Source of the DNA: Patulibacter sp.
GTDB taxonomy: Bacteria; Actinomycetota; Thermoleophilia; Solirubrobacterales; Solirubrobacteraceae
Assembly (NCBI GenBank): GCA_031119595.1
Contig: JAVHXX010000294.1
Coordinates: forward strand, 1 to 5,889
Direction: 5' to 3'
Length of the DNA stretch: 5,889 nucleotides
Shown here in pieces: positions 1 through 5,782 of this stretch. A program made the translations under genes and the position numbers. The notes under the pieces were generated by a model. That model made no database searches, was not told the DNA's origin, and was given only the letters and a program-made list of their open reading frames with translations. Positions within the stretch are counted from its first letter, which is position 1. Every line of letters starts with the position of its first letter.

Positions 1-390
1 GCCGTAGGCCGCGTTCTCGCGGACCGTCTTGTGCGGCAGCAGCGCGAAGTGCTGGAACACCATGCTGATCTTGCGGTTGCGGAGCTCGCGCAGCTCGGCG
101 GCGCCGATCGTCGACAGGTCCTGCCCGTCGACGGTGACCGTGCCGCCGGTCGGCTCGTTGAGCCCGTTGAGCATGCGCAGCACGGTCGACTTGCCCGAAC
201 CCGACAGGCCCATGAGCATGTAGAGCTCGCCGCGCTTGATCGACACGGACACGTCCTGCACGCCGACCGTCAGGCCGGTCTCCGCGTGGATCTCCTGGCG
301 GGTCTTGCCACCGGCGAGCAGCGGGAGCGCCCGCTGCGGCCGCTTGCCGTAGACCTTCGAGACGTTGCGGGCTTCGATCAGCTCACCCAT
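1..390 (-). CDS. Quaternary-amine (glycine betaine/choline-type) ABC transporter ATP-binding protein, ProV/OpuAA family, 3' part missing
   Basis: ATPase subunit that would power uptake of a betaine/choline-type osmolyte from the cytoplasmic face of the membrane. Only residues 1-130 are present; the frame runs off the left edge. Seen: start MGELIEARNVSKVYG, the N-terminal segment of about 25 residues before the core strand that is usual in ProV/OpuAA, the Walker A motif GLSGSGKST at residues 61-69, and the Q-loop region around Q113 (VFQHFALLPHKTV), the pattern typical of this family. The signature motif, Walker B and any C-terminal CBS domains lie outside the window. The ATG at 390-388 has a GGAG ribosome binding site (complement of 399-402) with an 8-nt spacer, inside the end of the preceding gene. 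The two genes overlap by 13 nt, suggesting translational coupling. A permease gene is expected further left but is not seen. The family is secure; the exact substrate is inferred. Confidence 0.93.
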   Translation of the reverse strand, partial: MGELIEARNVSKVYGKRPQRALPLLAGGKTRQEIHAETGLTVGVQDVSVSIKRGELYMLMGLSGSGKSTVLRMLNGLNEPTGGTVTVDGQDLSTIGAAELRELRNRKISMVFQHFALLPHKTVRENAAYG

Positions 391-1343
391 TGGTCGATCT
401 CCGTCTTGTGGGCGTCGACCCACTGCTGGGCGACGTCGGCGGGCTGCTGCTTCTTCGCATCGACCTGCTCGAGGAGCCCCTCGATGTCGGCCAGCGGGAT
501 CTTCACCTTCGACAGCGCCGCGTAGAACTCCGGCGCCTTGGTCTTGAGGTCGTTGTTGACCGCGATCCACGCCGCGAGGGTCGGGATGGCGGACTTGTCG
601 TCGGTCTTGAAGGAGGTCGCCGGGTTGTACGGGTTCGGCTCCTTGAGCTGGACGACGTCGTACTTCTTGAAGAGCCAGTGCGGGTGGTAGAAGTAGAAGA
701 GGATCGGCTGCTTCTTCGCGAACGCCCGCCCGACCTGCGCGATCAGCGCGGCCTCGCTGGAGTTGCTCTGCTTGTAGTCGAGCCCGTACGCCTTGATGCG
801 CTTCTTGTTCTGCTGGCTCGTGACCCAGCCCGGATCCGAGTCGTACAGGGTGCCGTCGAAGACGCTCTTGTACTGGTTGAGCTGGTCGATGCTCGTGAGG
901 CCGGCCGCCGGAGCGCCCGCGCCCTCGACCGCGTAGCGCGGGACGAACCAGCCCTGGGTCGCACCGCCGTAGGTCTCGCTGACGAGGCTCGTCGTCGCCT
1001 TCGCCTTGTCGGCGAAGTCCTGCTGGTTCGGGAGGTTGACCTCGGTGAGGAGGTCGAGGTCGCCGCGGCCGAGGCCGACCCAGCCCGGCGCCGGGTCGAC
1101 CGGCGTGACCTTCACGGACTTCACCCCCAGATCGGGGTGTGCCTTGGCGATGTCGGCGAGGATGTTCGTCTCGACCGCGGCGGCGGTCCAGGAGAACTGG
1201 CCCACCTTCAGCTCGATGCCGCCCGTCGATGCAGAGCCCTTCGCGGAGTCGGTGTCGGAGCTGCCGCAGCCGGCGACACCCAGGGCGAGGGTGGCGGTGA
1301 GGGCAACCGGAGCGGCGATTCGCCGCCACGAGAGGGTAGACAT
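378..1343 (-). CDS. Glycine betaine/choline-type ABC transporter substrate-binding lipoprotein (OpuAC/ProX family)
   Basis: Binding protein of 321 aa that would capture a quaternary-ammonium osmolyte outside the membrane and pass it to the transporter whose ATPase follows. Seen: a positively charged N-terminus (WRR), a hydrophobic stretch, and the lipobox VAGC with the acylated Cys at residue 26, followed by a Ser/Thr/Gly-rich linker. The mature domain starts near residue 43. OpuAC-like segments include GDLDLLTEVNLPNQQDFA (residues 94-111), YGGATQGWFVPRYAVE (125-140) and FYFYHPHWLFKKYD (216-229). Aromatic residues available for a cation-binding cage include W52, W88, Y125, W132, W173 and W223; which ones line the pocket cannot be decided by eye. 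The ATG at 1343-1341 gives the best signal peptide and has AGGAG upstream (complement of 1356-1360), though at a long 12-nt spacing; a second ATG at 1364-1362 lacks a ribosome binding site. The open frame continues upstream to 2171, but that part lies antisense to the IclR gene. With betC nearby, choline-O-sulfate is a plausible ligand (inference). Confidence 0.93.
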   Translation of the reverse strand: MSTLSWRRIAAPVALTATLALGVAGCGSSDTDSAKGSASTGGIELKVGQFSWTAAAVETNILADIAKAHPDLGVKSVKVTPVDPAPGWVGLGRGDLDLLTEVNLPNQQDFADKAKATTSLVSETYGGATQGWFVPRYAVEGAGAPAAGLTSIDQLNQYKSVFDGTLYDSDPGWVTSQQNKKRIKAYGLDYKQSNSSEAALIAQVGRAFAKKQPILFYFYHPHWLFKKYDVVQLKEPNPYNPATSFKTDDKSAIPTLAAWIAVNNDLKTKAPEFYAALSKVKIPLADIEGLLEQVDAKKQQPADVAQQWVDAHKTEIDQWVS

Positions 1344-1482
1344 TGCGTTCAGGTACTCCTGCATTCGAGCGTTGCGCATGGTGCGAGGCGGCGAATATAG
1401 TGCAACTCGCGCGCCAAACGCAATCAAGTCGACCCACTTTGATCCCTTGACCCAACTCCCCGACGAAACCAGCCCGCTCCAC
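1344..1482. promoter_or_regulatory. Divergent promoter and operator region between the transporter and iclR-betC
   Basis: This gap of about 140 bp has a local A/T-rich core, unlike its surroundings. Plus strand: TTGCGC (1372-1377), 18 nt, TATAGT (1396-1401). Minus strand: TTGCGT (complement of 1418-1423), 18 nt, TATATT (complement of 1394-1399). The two -10 boxes overlap, so the promoters face opposite ways across the same few bases. A perfect 8-bp inverted repeat, ATTGCGTT (1342-1349) and AACGCAAT (1417-1424), flanks the region, and TTGCG also occurs at 1372. IclR-family proteins usually bind symmetric sites in their own divergent promoter, so this is a reasonable operator region. The -35 boxes match consensus only in TTG, so the promoter calls are tentative. 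Confidence 0.45.
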
Positions 1483-2325
1483 GTGGCCGACCCTGCCCCC
1501 ACCGGCGCGGCCGAACCCACCGGCGGCACCGGGCTGATCCAGAGCGTCGACCGCGCGGCGCGCATCCTGCTCGCGTTCGCCGCCCCCGAGCAGCAGCTCA
1601 CGGTCGGCGAGCTCGCCCGCATGCTCGGCGTCCACAAGAGCACCGCCTCGCGGCTCGTCGGCACCCTCCTCGCGCACGGGCTGCTGGCCCGCGGCGAAGG
1701 CGGCCACGACGAGCTCCGCCTCGGGCCGGAGATCGCCCGGCTCGGCCGCTTCGCCTCGGCGGGCCGTGACCTGGTGGAGCTCTCCCGTGCGGCGATGGAG
1801 GAGCTCTCCGCCGACACCGGTGAGGGCGCGACCCTCGCCATCGCCGAGGGCCAGGTCGCGGTGACGATCGCGCAGAGCGCCAGCACGTACGTCATCGGCG
1901 CGCAGCCGTGGGTCGGCCTGCGCACCCCGCTCCACGCCACCTCCGACGGCAAGGTGATGCTCGCCTTCGGCGCGGCCTCCCTCGACGACCCCGCGCACCT
2001 CGAACGGGTCACCGAGACCACGATCGTCGACCCGACCCGGATGGAGGTCGAGCTCGACGAGATCCGCCAGCGTGGTTGGGGCACGTCCGGCGGCGAACTC
2101 GAACTCGGGCTCCACGGCGTGGCGGCGCCGATCTTCGACGCGACCGGAGCGTGCTGCGCCGCCGTCTGCATCTCCGGCCCGAGCTACCGCATCACCGAAG
2201 CCGAGATCGACCGACTCGGCGCGCTCGTGCGGCGCGCCGCAGATCGCATCTCCGCCGCGATCGCCGTCGAGGCCACGCGCGCCCACGTCGTCCCCGTCCC
2301 CACCCCGAGCCAGGTCGCCCAGTGA
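1483..2325 (+). CDS. IclR-family transcriptional regulator
   Basis: DNA-binding regulator of about 280 aa. Seen: the family opening LIQSVDRAARILLAF (residues 18-32); a winged helix-turn-helix, LTVGELARMLGVHKSTASRL at residues 39-58, ending in LLAHGLLAR; then an IclR effector-binding domain with the signature PLHATSDGKVMLAF (149-162) and GVAAPIFDATG (212-222). Total length is normal for the family. The start is uncertain: GTG at 1483 fits the usual distance to the helix-turn-helix, TTG at 1447 is an alternative, and neither has a clear Shine-Dalgarno sequence. The open frame reaches back to 1006, but that part is antisense to the binding-protein gene. The TGA at 2323-2325 overlaps the GTG start of betC, so the two are almost certainly co-transcribed. 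Position between transporter and betC suggests control of both, plausibly in response to choline-O-sulfate, choline or betaine; the effector and the sign of regulation are inferred only. Confidence 0.93.
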   Translation: MADPAPTGAAEPTGGTGLIQSVDRAARILLAFAAPEQQLTVGELARMLGVHKSTASRLVGTLLAHGLLARGEGGHDELRLGPEIARLGRFASAGRDLVELSRAAMEELSADTGEGATLAIAEGQVAVTIAQSASTYVIGAQPWVGLRTPLHATSDGKVMLAFGAASLDDPAHLERVTETTIVDPTRMEVELDEIRQRGWGTSGGELELGLHGVAAPIFDATGACCAAVCISGPSYRITEAEIDRLGALVRRAADRISAAIAVEATRAHVVPVPTPSQVAQ

Positions 2326-3923
2326 GCCCGCAGAGCCCGAACATCCTCGTGATCCAAGCCGACCAGCTGGCCGCAGGCGCCCTCACGGCCTACGGCAACT
2401 CCACGGTGAAGGCGCCGCACATCCACCGCCTCGCCCTCGACGGCGCCGTGTTCGGCCGGGCGTACTGCAACGCCCCGCTCTGCGCTCCGTCGCGGGCTTC
2501 GATGATGACCGGCGAACTGCCCTCGACGATCGAGGCGTACGACAACGCCGCCGAGTTCCCGTCGTCGATCCCAACCTTCGCGCACCACCTGCGGGCGCGG
2601 GGCTATCGCACCGCGCTCGCCGGTCGGATGCACTTCATCGGCCCGGACCAGCTCCACGGTTTCGAGGAGCGCCTCACCACCGACGTGTACCCCGCCGACC
2701 TCGGCATGGTGCCCGACTGGTCCCTCGCCGACGACGAGCGCCTCGCCTGGTACCACGACTCCGGCAGCGTGCGCGAGGCCGGCGTGAGCGCTGCGACCCT
2801 CCAGCGCGACTACGACGACGAGGTCCTCTTCCGGACCCTGCGTCACCTCACCGACCTCGCGCGGCGGCCCGCCGACGACCCCTTCCTGCTCGTGGCGTCG
2901 TTCATCCATCCGCACGATCCGTACGAAGCCCCGCAGGAGCACTGGGATCGCTACGACGACGTCGAGATCGACCTCCCGCGCGTCGGCGCGATCCGCGGCG
3001 CCGATGCCGACCCGCACAGCCGCCGCCTGCTCGCGATGTCCGAGCTCGACGATGACGCGGTCGTCGACGAGGCCGTGGTCCGCCGGGCACGCCGCGCCTA
3101 CTACGCCTCGGTGAGCTACCTCGACGACCAGATCGGCCAGATCGTGGCCAAGCTCGACGACCTCGGCCTCCGCGAGAACACCGTGATCGTGCTGACCTCC
3201 GACCACGGCGACATGCTCGGCGAGCGCGGCCTCTGGTACAAGATGGCCCCCTTCGAGGGCTCGGCGCGGGTCCCGCTGATCGTCAACGCACCCGGGATCG
3301 TCGAGCCGGGACGCATCCATCAGACGGTGTCACTCGTCGACCTCCTCCCCACGCTCGTCGACGTCGCCGAGGGCGGCCTCGACGACCGGGTCGAGGAGCG
3401 CCCGCCCGTGCCGGTGACGCGCAGCGCGGCGCTCGACGCGCCGAACCCGTACGGCGCCGGGCGCAGCCTCGTCGACCTGCTTCTCGGCGGCACCTGGCCG
3501 GGCCCCGGCCGCGCGGTGATCGAGTACCTGGCCGAGGGCGTGCGCGCCCCGCATCTCACCTACGTGCGCGGCAACTTCAAGCTCGTCCACTGCCCGGGCG
3601 ATCCGGACCTCCTCTACGACCTCGACGCCGACCCCGACGAACTCCAGGACCTCTCCACCGACCCGGCCCACGCCGCGCTCGCCGCCGAGTTGCGGGCCGA
3701 ACTCCTCCAGGGCCGCGACCTCGACGATCTCGCGCGCCGGGTCGTGGCCAGCCAGCGCCGCCGGAGGATCGTGCGAGAGGCCCTCGACCTCGGGATCCAG
3801 ACCTCGTGGGACCACGTCCCCGCGGACCGCTCCGACCAGCGCTACGTGCGCGGCGACTTCTGGTCGGCGATCGACCGGGGACGGGTGGCGCAGCGCGAGC
3901 CGCGTAGGCCATCGCACACATAG
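2322..3923 (+). CDS. betC: Choline-sulfatase
   Basis: Hydrolyses choline-O-sulfate to choline and sulfate, a cytoplasmic step feeding the betaine pathway and supplying sulfur. At 533 aa it is slightly longer than the usual roughly 510. Seen: metal-binding D14-Q15 in NILVIQADQ; the sulfatase motif C-A-P-S-R at residues 54-58, whose Cys54 would be converted to formylglycine; BetC-specific segments YDNAAEFPSSIPT and GPDQLHGFEERLTTDVYPAD; H196 and H198 in IHPHDPY; second metal motif D294-H295 in SDHGDMLGERG; and K307. The C-terminus (near W496, WDHVP, and YVRGDF) matches the choline-sulfatase C-terminal domain. No signal peptide is visible, consistent with a cytoplasmic enzyme. GTG at 2322 overlaps the iclR stop and has only a weak AGG (2312-2314), so coupled translation is likely; the frame extends upstream to 1908 only as an overlap with iclR. 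Oddity: residue 102 is Arg in AGRMHF, where I expect the Lys of the family's GKMH. No betA, betB or formylglycine-generating enzyme gene is in the window. Confidence 0.95.
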   Translation: MSPQSPNILVIQADQLAAGALTAYGNSTVKAPHIHRLALDGAVFGRAYCNAPLCAPSRASMMTGELPSTIEAYDNAAEFPSSIPTFAHHLRARGYRTALAGRMHFIGPDQLHGFEERLTTDVYPADLGMVPDWSLADDERLAWYHDSGSVREAGVSAATLQRDYDDEVLFRTLRHLTDLARRPADDPFLLVASFIHPHDPYEAPQEHWDRYDDVEIDLPRVGAIRGADADPHSRRLLAMSELDDDAVVDEAVVRRARRAYYASVSYLDDQIGQIVAKLDDLGLRENTVIVLTSDHGDMLGERGLWYKMAPFEGSARVPLIVNAPGIVEPGRIHQTVSLVDLLPTLVDVAEGGLDDRVEERPPVPVTRSAALDAPNPYGAGRSLVDLLLGGTWPGPGRAVIEYLAEGVRAPHLTYVRGNFKLVHCPGDPDLLYDLDADPDELQDLSTDPAHAALAAELRAELLQGRDLDDLARRVVASQRRRRIVREALDLGIQTSWDHVPADRSDQRYVRGDFWSAIDRGRVAQREPRRPSHT

Positions 3924-3928
3924 TGTGT
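3916..3928. repeat. Short inverted repeat at the betC stop codon
   Basis: Perfect 5-bp inverted repeat, ACACA (3916-3920) and TGTGT (3924-3928), centred on the betC stop TAG. It sits one base before the -35 box of the next promoter, where a repressor or activator could bind. It is too short and lacks a T-run, so it is not a convincing terminator. A role as operator is a guess. Confidence 0.35.
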
Positions 3929-3929
3929 A

Positions 3930-3958
3930 TTGACGACTGGATTACTCTGGTTTAGACT
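3930..3958 (+). promoter_or_regulatory. Sigma70-type promoter for the SAM-IV riboswitch and PLP enzyme gene
   Basis: TTGACG (3930-3935), 17 nt, TAGACT (3953-3958): five of six and four of six consensus bases with ideal spacing, in an A/T-richer stretch. Transcription would begin near 3965, almost exactly at the first base of the riboswitch P1 stem (3966). This supports a transcript independent of iclR-betC, although no terminator is seen after betC and read-through is possible. Confidence 0.75.
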
Positions 3959-3965
3959 CCGTCGC

Positions 3966-4088
3966 GGTCACGAGTGCCAGCGCGAAGCCCCGGCTTGCTG
4001 GCCGGCAACCCTCCAACCGCGGTGGGGTGCCCCGGGTGAGGACCAGGCCGCGTCGCCCGCGAAGGAAGGGCGGCGTCCGCAAGCGCGG
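3966..4088 (+). promoter_or_regulatory. SAM-IV riboswitch aptamer
   Basis: Leader RNA that binds S-adenosylmethionine. From memory, the SAM-IV consensus is matched nearly base for base: GAGTGCCAGCG, AAGCCCCGGCTTGCTGG, CCGGCAACCCTCCAACCG, GGTGGGGTGCCCCGGG, then GACCAGG and, further on, CGCAAGCGCGG. Pairings visible: P1 GGTC (3966-3969) with GACC (4041-4044); P2 GCCAGC (3976-3981) with GCTGGC (3997-4002); GGCA (4004-4007) with TGCC (4028-4031); a distal hairpin of about 8 bp near 4051-4074 (CGTCGCCC with GGGCGGCG); and a pseudoknot CCGCG (4017-4021) with CGCGG (4084-4088). The core resembles S-box RNA, but the 3' pseudoknot arrangement and GAGTGCCAGCG opening point to SAM-IV rather than SAM-I. 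The family is known to control sulfur, methionine and SAM genes in Actinobacteria, normally switching them off when SAM is abundant. It ends 40 nt before the start codon of the PLP enzyme. Confidence 0.93.
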
Positions 4089-4122
4089 ACCCAGACCACC
4101 TGGGTCCCGACCCCCACGGGAG
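4087..4122 (+). promoter_or_regulatory. Probable expression platform: two mutually exclusive hairpins at the ribosome binding site
   Basis: Hairpin A pairs GGACCCAG (4087-4094) with CTGGGTCC (4100-4107) over a 5-nt loop. Hairpin B pairs TCCCG (4105-4109) with CGGGA (4117-4121) over a 7-nt loop and buries the Shine-Dalgarno GGGAG (4118-4122), which lies 6 nt before the ATG. A and B share 4105-4107, and hairpin A shares GG 4087-4088 with the aptamer pseudoknot. SAM binding could therefore weaken A, free the 3' arm and let B close the ribosome binding site. No T-run follows either hairpin, which favours translational over transcriptional control. The base pairs are seen; the switching logic is inferred. 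Confidence 0.55.
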
Positions 4123-4128
4123 ACAGAC

Positions 4129-5601
4129 ATGAGCCTCACCACCGCTGCCGCCACCCGCGACGATCTCGCGCTCACCGGCGACCAGGGCGACCACACCGCG
4201 ACGATCCACGCGGACGCCCCCTCCACCACCGCCGCGCTTCCACCCTCCGGCGGCGCCTCGGTCGACCCCGAGCAGCCGCTCGTGCCGGTCGTCGGCGGCG
4301 ACCTGCGGGTGCCGCTGCTCGGCGGCGGCCAGACCCGCTACGTGAACCTCGACTACGCGGCGACGGCCCCGGCCGCCGAGGCGGTCGCTGCGCGCGTCGC
4401 CCACGTCTTGCCGTTCGCCGGCAGCGTGCACCGCGGCGCCGGCCTGCCGTCGCAGGCGAGCAGCGCGCTGTACGAGGCCGCCCGTGCGGCCGTGGGCCGC
4501 GCCCTCGGCGTTCGGCCGGGCGACCACGTGGTCTTCACGCGCAACACCACCGACTCGACGAATCTGCTCGCGAGCGCGGTGCCCGCCGGCGCCGGCGACG
4601 TCGTCGCCCACGACATCGAGCACCACGCGAACCTGCTCCCGTGGCAGCGCGCGGCCGGTCTGCGTTGCGTGGAGCACGCCCCGACCGTGCTCGAGACGCT
4701 CGCCCGCCTCCGTGACGCGGTCCGCGCGCAGCCGACGGCCCTGGTCGCCGTGACCGGCGCGTCGAACGTGACCGGGGAGCTCCTGCCGATCCCGGCGATC
4801 GCCGAGATCGCGCACGACGCCGGCGCACGGCTCTTCGTCGACGCGGCCCAGCTCGCCCCGCACCGCGCGATCGACCTCGTCGCGCTCGGCGCCGACTACC
4901 TCGCGCTCTCCGGCCACAAGCTCTACGCGCCGTACGGCAGCGGCGTGCTCGTCGGCCGCGGCGACTGGCTCGACGCCGCCGACCCGTATCTCGCCGGTGG
5001 TGGCGCCGTCCGTGAGGTCAAGGTCGACGAGACCCTCTGGGCCGATGGCCCGAAGCGCCACGAGGCGGGCACCCCGAACCTCGCCGGGGCCGTCGCGATC
5101 GCCGCAGCCTTCGAGGTGCTCGTTACCGCCGAAGGCCGCGAGGAGCACGAGCGCGCGCTGCGCGAACGCGTTCTCGACGGCATCAAGGACCTGCCGGGCA
5201 TCCGCACCCTGCGCATCTGGGACGACAGCGCCGACGCCATCGGCGTGGTCACGTTCACGGTCGACGGGTTCGCCGCCGGGCACGTCGGCGCGTACCTGTC
5301 GGCGGAGCACGGCATCGGCGTCCGCGACGGTCGGTTCTGCGCGCACCCGCTCCTGGCCCGCTTCGGTCTGGAGCGCGGCGCCCTGCGCGCGAGCTTCGGC
5401 CTCGGCTCCCGCCTCGAGGACGCCGACCGTCTCGTCGCCGCTCTCACGCAGCTCGCCCACCACGGCCCGACCTTCGCCTACTGCGACGGCCCCACCGGGT
5501 GGGTGCCCCTCGACGAGACCCGCGACATCGCCGCATGGATCGGCCTCGATCTCGGAGACACCGCCGCCGCCCGCGGCGCCGCACCCTGCAGCTTCGGCTG
5601 A
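4129..5601 (+). CDS. PLP-dependent class-V aminotransferase-fold protein, cysteine desulfurase (SufS/CsdA)-like, under SAM-IV control
   Basis: A 490-aa enzyme of the aminotransferase class V / cysteine desulfurase family, cytoplasmic. Seen: YVNLDYAATAP (near residue 65), TRNTTDSTNLL for the PLP phosphate, EHHANLLPWQ with H165-H166 near the cofactor ring, VDAAQLAPH with D238 and Q241, the PLP-binding K264 in SGHKLYAPYGSGVL, RHEAGTPN, and near the C-terminus GRFCAHPL with C404 where SufS-type enzymes carry their persulfide-forming Cys. RASFGLGS follows, as in the family. It is longer than SufS (about 406 aa): a low-complexity Ala/Thr-rich N-terminal extension of about 45 residues, and a C-terminal tail of about 45 residues containing FAYCDGPTGWVPL. 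The ATG at 4129 is chosen for its GGGAG site; an upstream in-frame ATG-less extension would run into the riboswitch. SAM control suggests a role in sulfur/methionine metabolism, perhaps sulfur mobilisation from cysteine or a related PLP reaction. No suf or isc partners are in view, so a housekeeping Fe-S role is not supported. The substrate is unknown. Confidence 0.88.
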   Translation: MSLTTAAATRDDLALTGDQGDHTATIHADAPSTTAALPPSGGASVDPEQPLVPVVGGDLRVPLLGGGQTRYVNLDYAATAPAAEAVAARVAHVLPFAGSVHRGAGLPSQASSALYEAARAAVGRALGVRPGDHVVFTRNTTDSTNLLASAVPAGAGDVVAHDIEHHANLLPWQRAAGLRCVEHAPTVLETLARLRDAVRAQPTALVAVTGASNVTGELLPIPAIAEIAHDAGARLFVDAAQLAPHRAIDLVALGADYLALSGHKLYAPYGSGVLVGRGDWLDAADPYLAGGGAVREVKVDETLWADGPKRHEAGTPNLAGAVAIAAAFEVLVTAEGREEHERALRERVLDGIKDLPGIRTLRIWDDSADAIGVVTFTVDGFAAGHVGAYLSAEHGIGVRDGRFCAHPLLARFGLERGALRASFGLGSRLEDADRLVAALTQLAHHGPTFAYCDGPTGWVPLDETRDIAAWIGLDLGDTAAARGAAPCSFG

Positions 5602-5635
5602 GGACAACGGGGCGGCGCGCGGCAAGCGGCGAGTC

Positions 5636-5768
5636 CCACCCGCGCCCCGTCCCTAGGGAGACCATGCCGCGCAACGGCGCAGGTCAACCACCCGCGCCCC
5701 GTCCCTAGGGAGACCATGCCGCGCAACGGCGCGGAGCAACCCTCCCCCGCCCGGGCCTAGAAAGAACC
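5636..5768. repeat. 52-bp-period tandem repeat downstream of the PLP enzyme gene
   Basis: Two exact 45-bp copies lie at 5636-5680 and 5688-5732, exactly 52 bp apart. Each holds the palindrome TCCCTAGGGA and a GCCGCGCAACGGCGC element. A degenerate third unit continues in register: the CTAG cores are at 5653, 5705 and 5757, each 52 bp apart. The stretch between the stop codon at 5601 and 5635 also resembles the unit loosely, with a few bases of indel. Small open frames pass through the repeats on both strands, but they merely echo the repeat and have no other support. The function is unknown; protein-binding sites, an RNA element or a recent duplication are all possible. Confidence 0.8.
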
Positions 5769-5782
5769 CCGCGCCTTCCGAG

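Noticed and set aside
1344..2171. Upstream extension of the minus-strand binding-protein frame
   Set aside because: It lies antisense to the IclR gene, reads as Ser/Arg/Pro-rich low-complexity protein, and would bury the lipoprotein signal peptide in mid-protein.
1908..2321. Upstream extension of the betC frame
   Set aside because: Arg/Pro-rich translation that overlaps the well-supported end of the IclR gene; the family's N-terminus begins at the GTG at 2322.
2184..3320. Long minus-strand open frame opposite betC
   Set aside because: Shadow of a strongly codon-biased GC-rich gene; its His/Val/Glu-rich translation resembles no family, and betC is certain.
3966..4088. SAM-I (S-box) or SAM-II riboswitch
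   Set aside because: The core is S-box-like, but the GAGTGCCAGCG opening, the stem after P1 and the 3' GCAAGCGCGG pseudoknot partner fit SAM-IV better.
4027..4128. N-terminal extension of the PLP enzyme starting inside the riboswitch
   Set aside because: The added residues are translated aptamer sequence; the ATG at 4129 has a proper Shine-Dalgarno sequence.
3952..5625. Minus-strand open frame of 557 codons opposite the riboswitch and PLP gene
   Set aside because: It antisenses both a conserved riboswitch and a clear enzyme and has Gly/Val/Arg-rich shadow composition.
5602..5730. Small open frames through the tandem repeat on both strands
   Set aside because: They simply translate the repeat twice, lack family features and have no good ribosome binding sites.
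5636..5768. CRISPR array
   Set aside because: There are only two exact copies, 45 bp repeats with a 7-bp gap, no spacer-sized unique segments and no cas genes.
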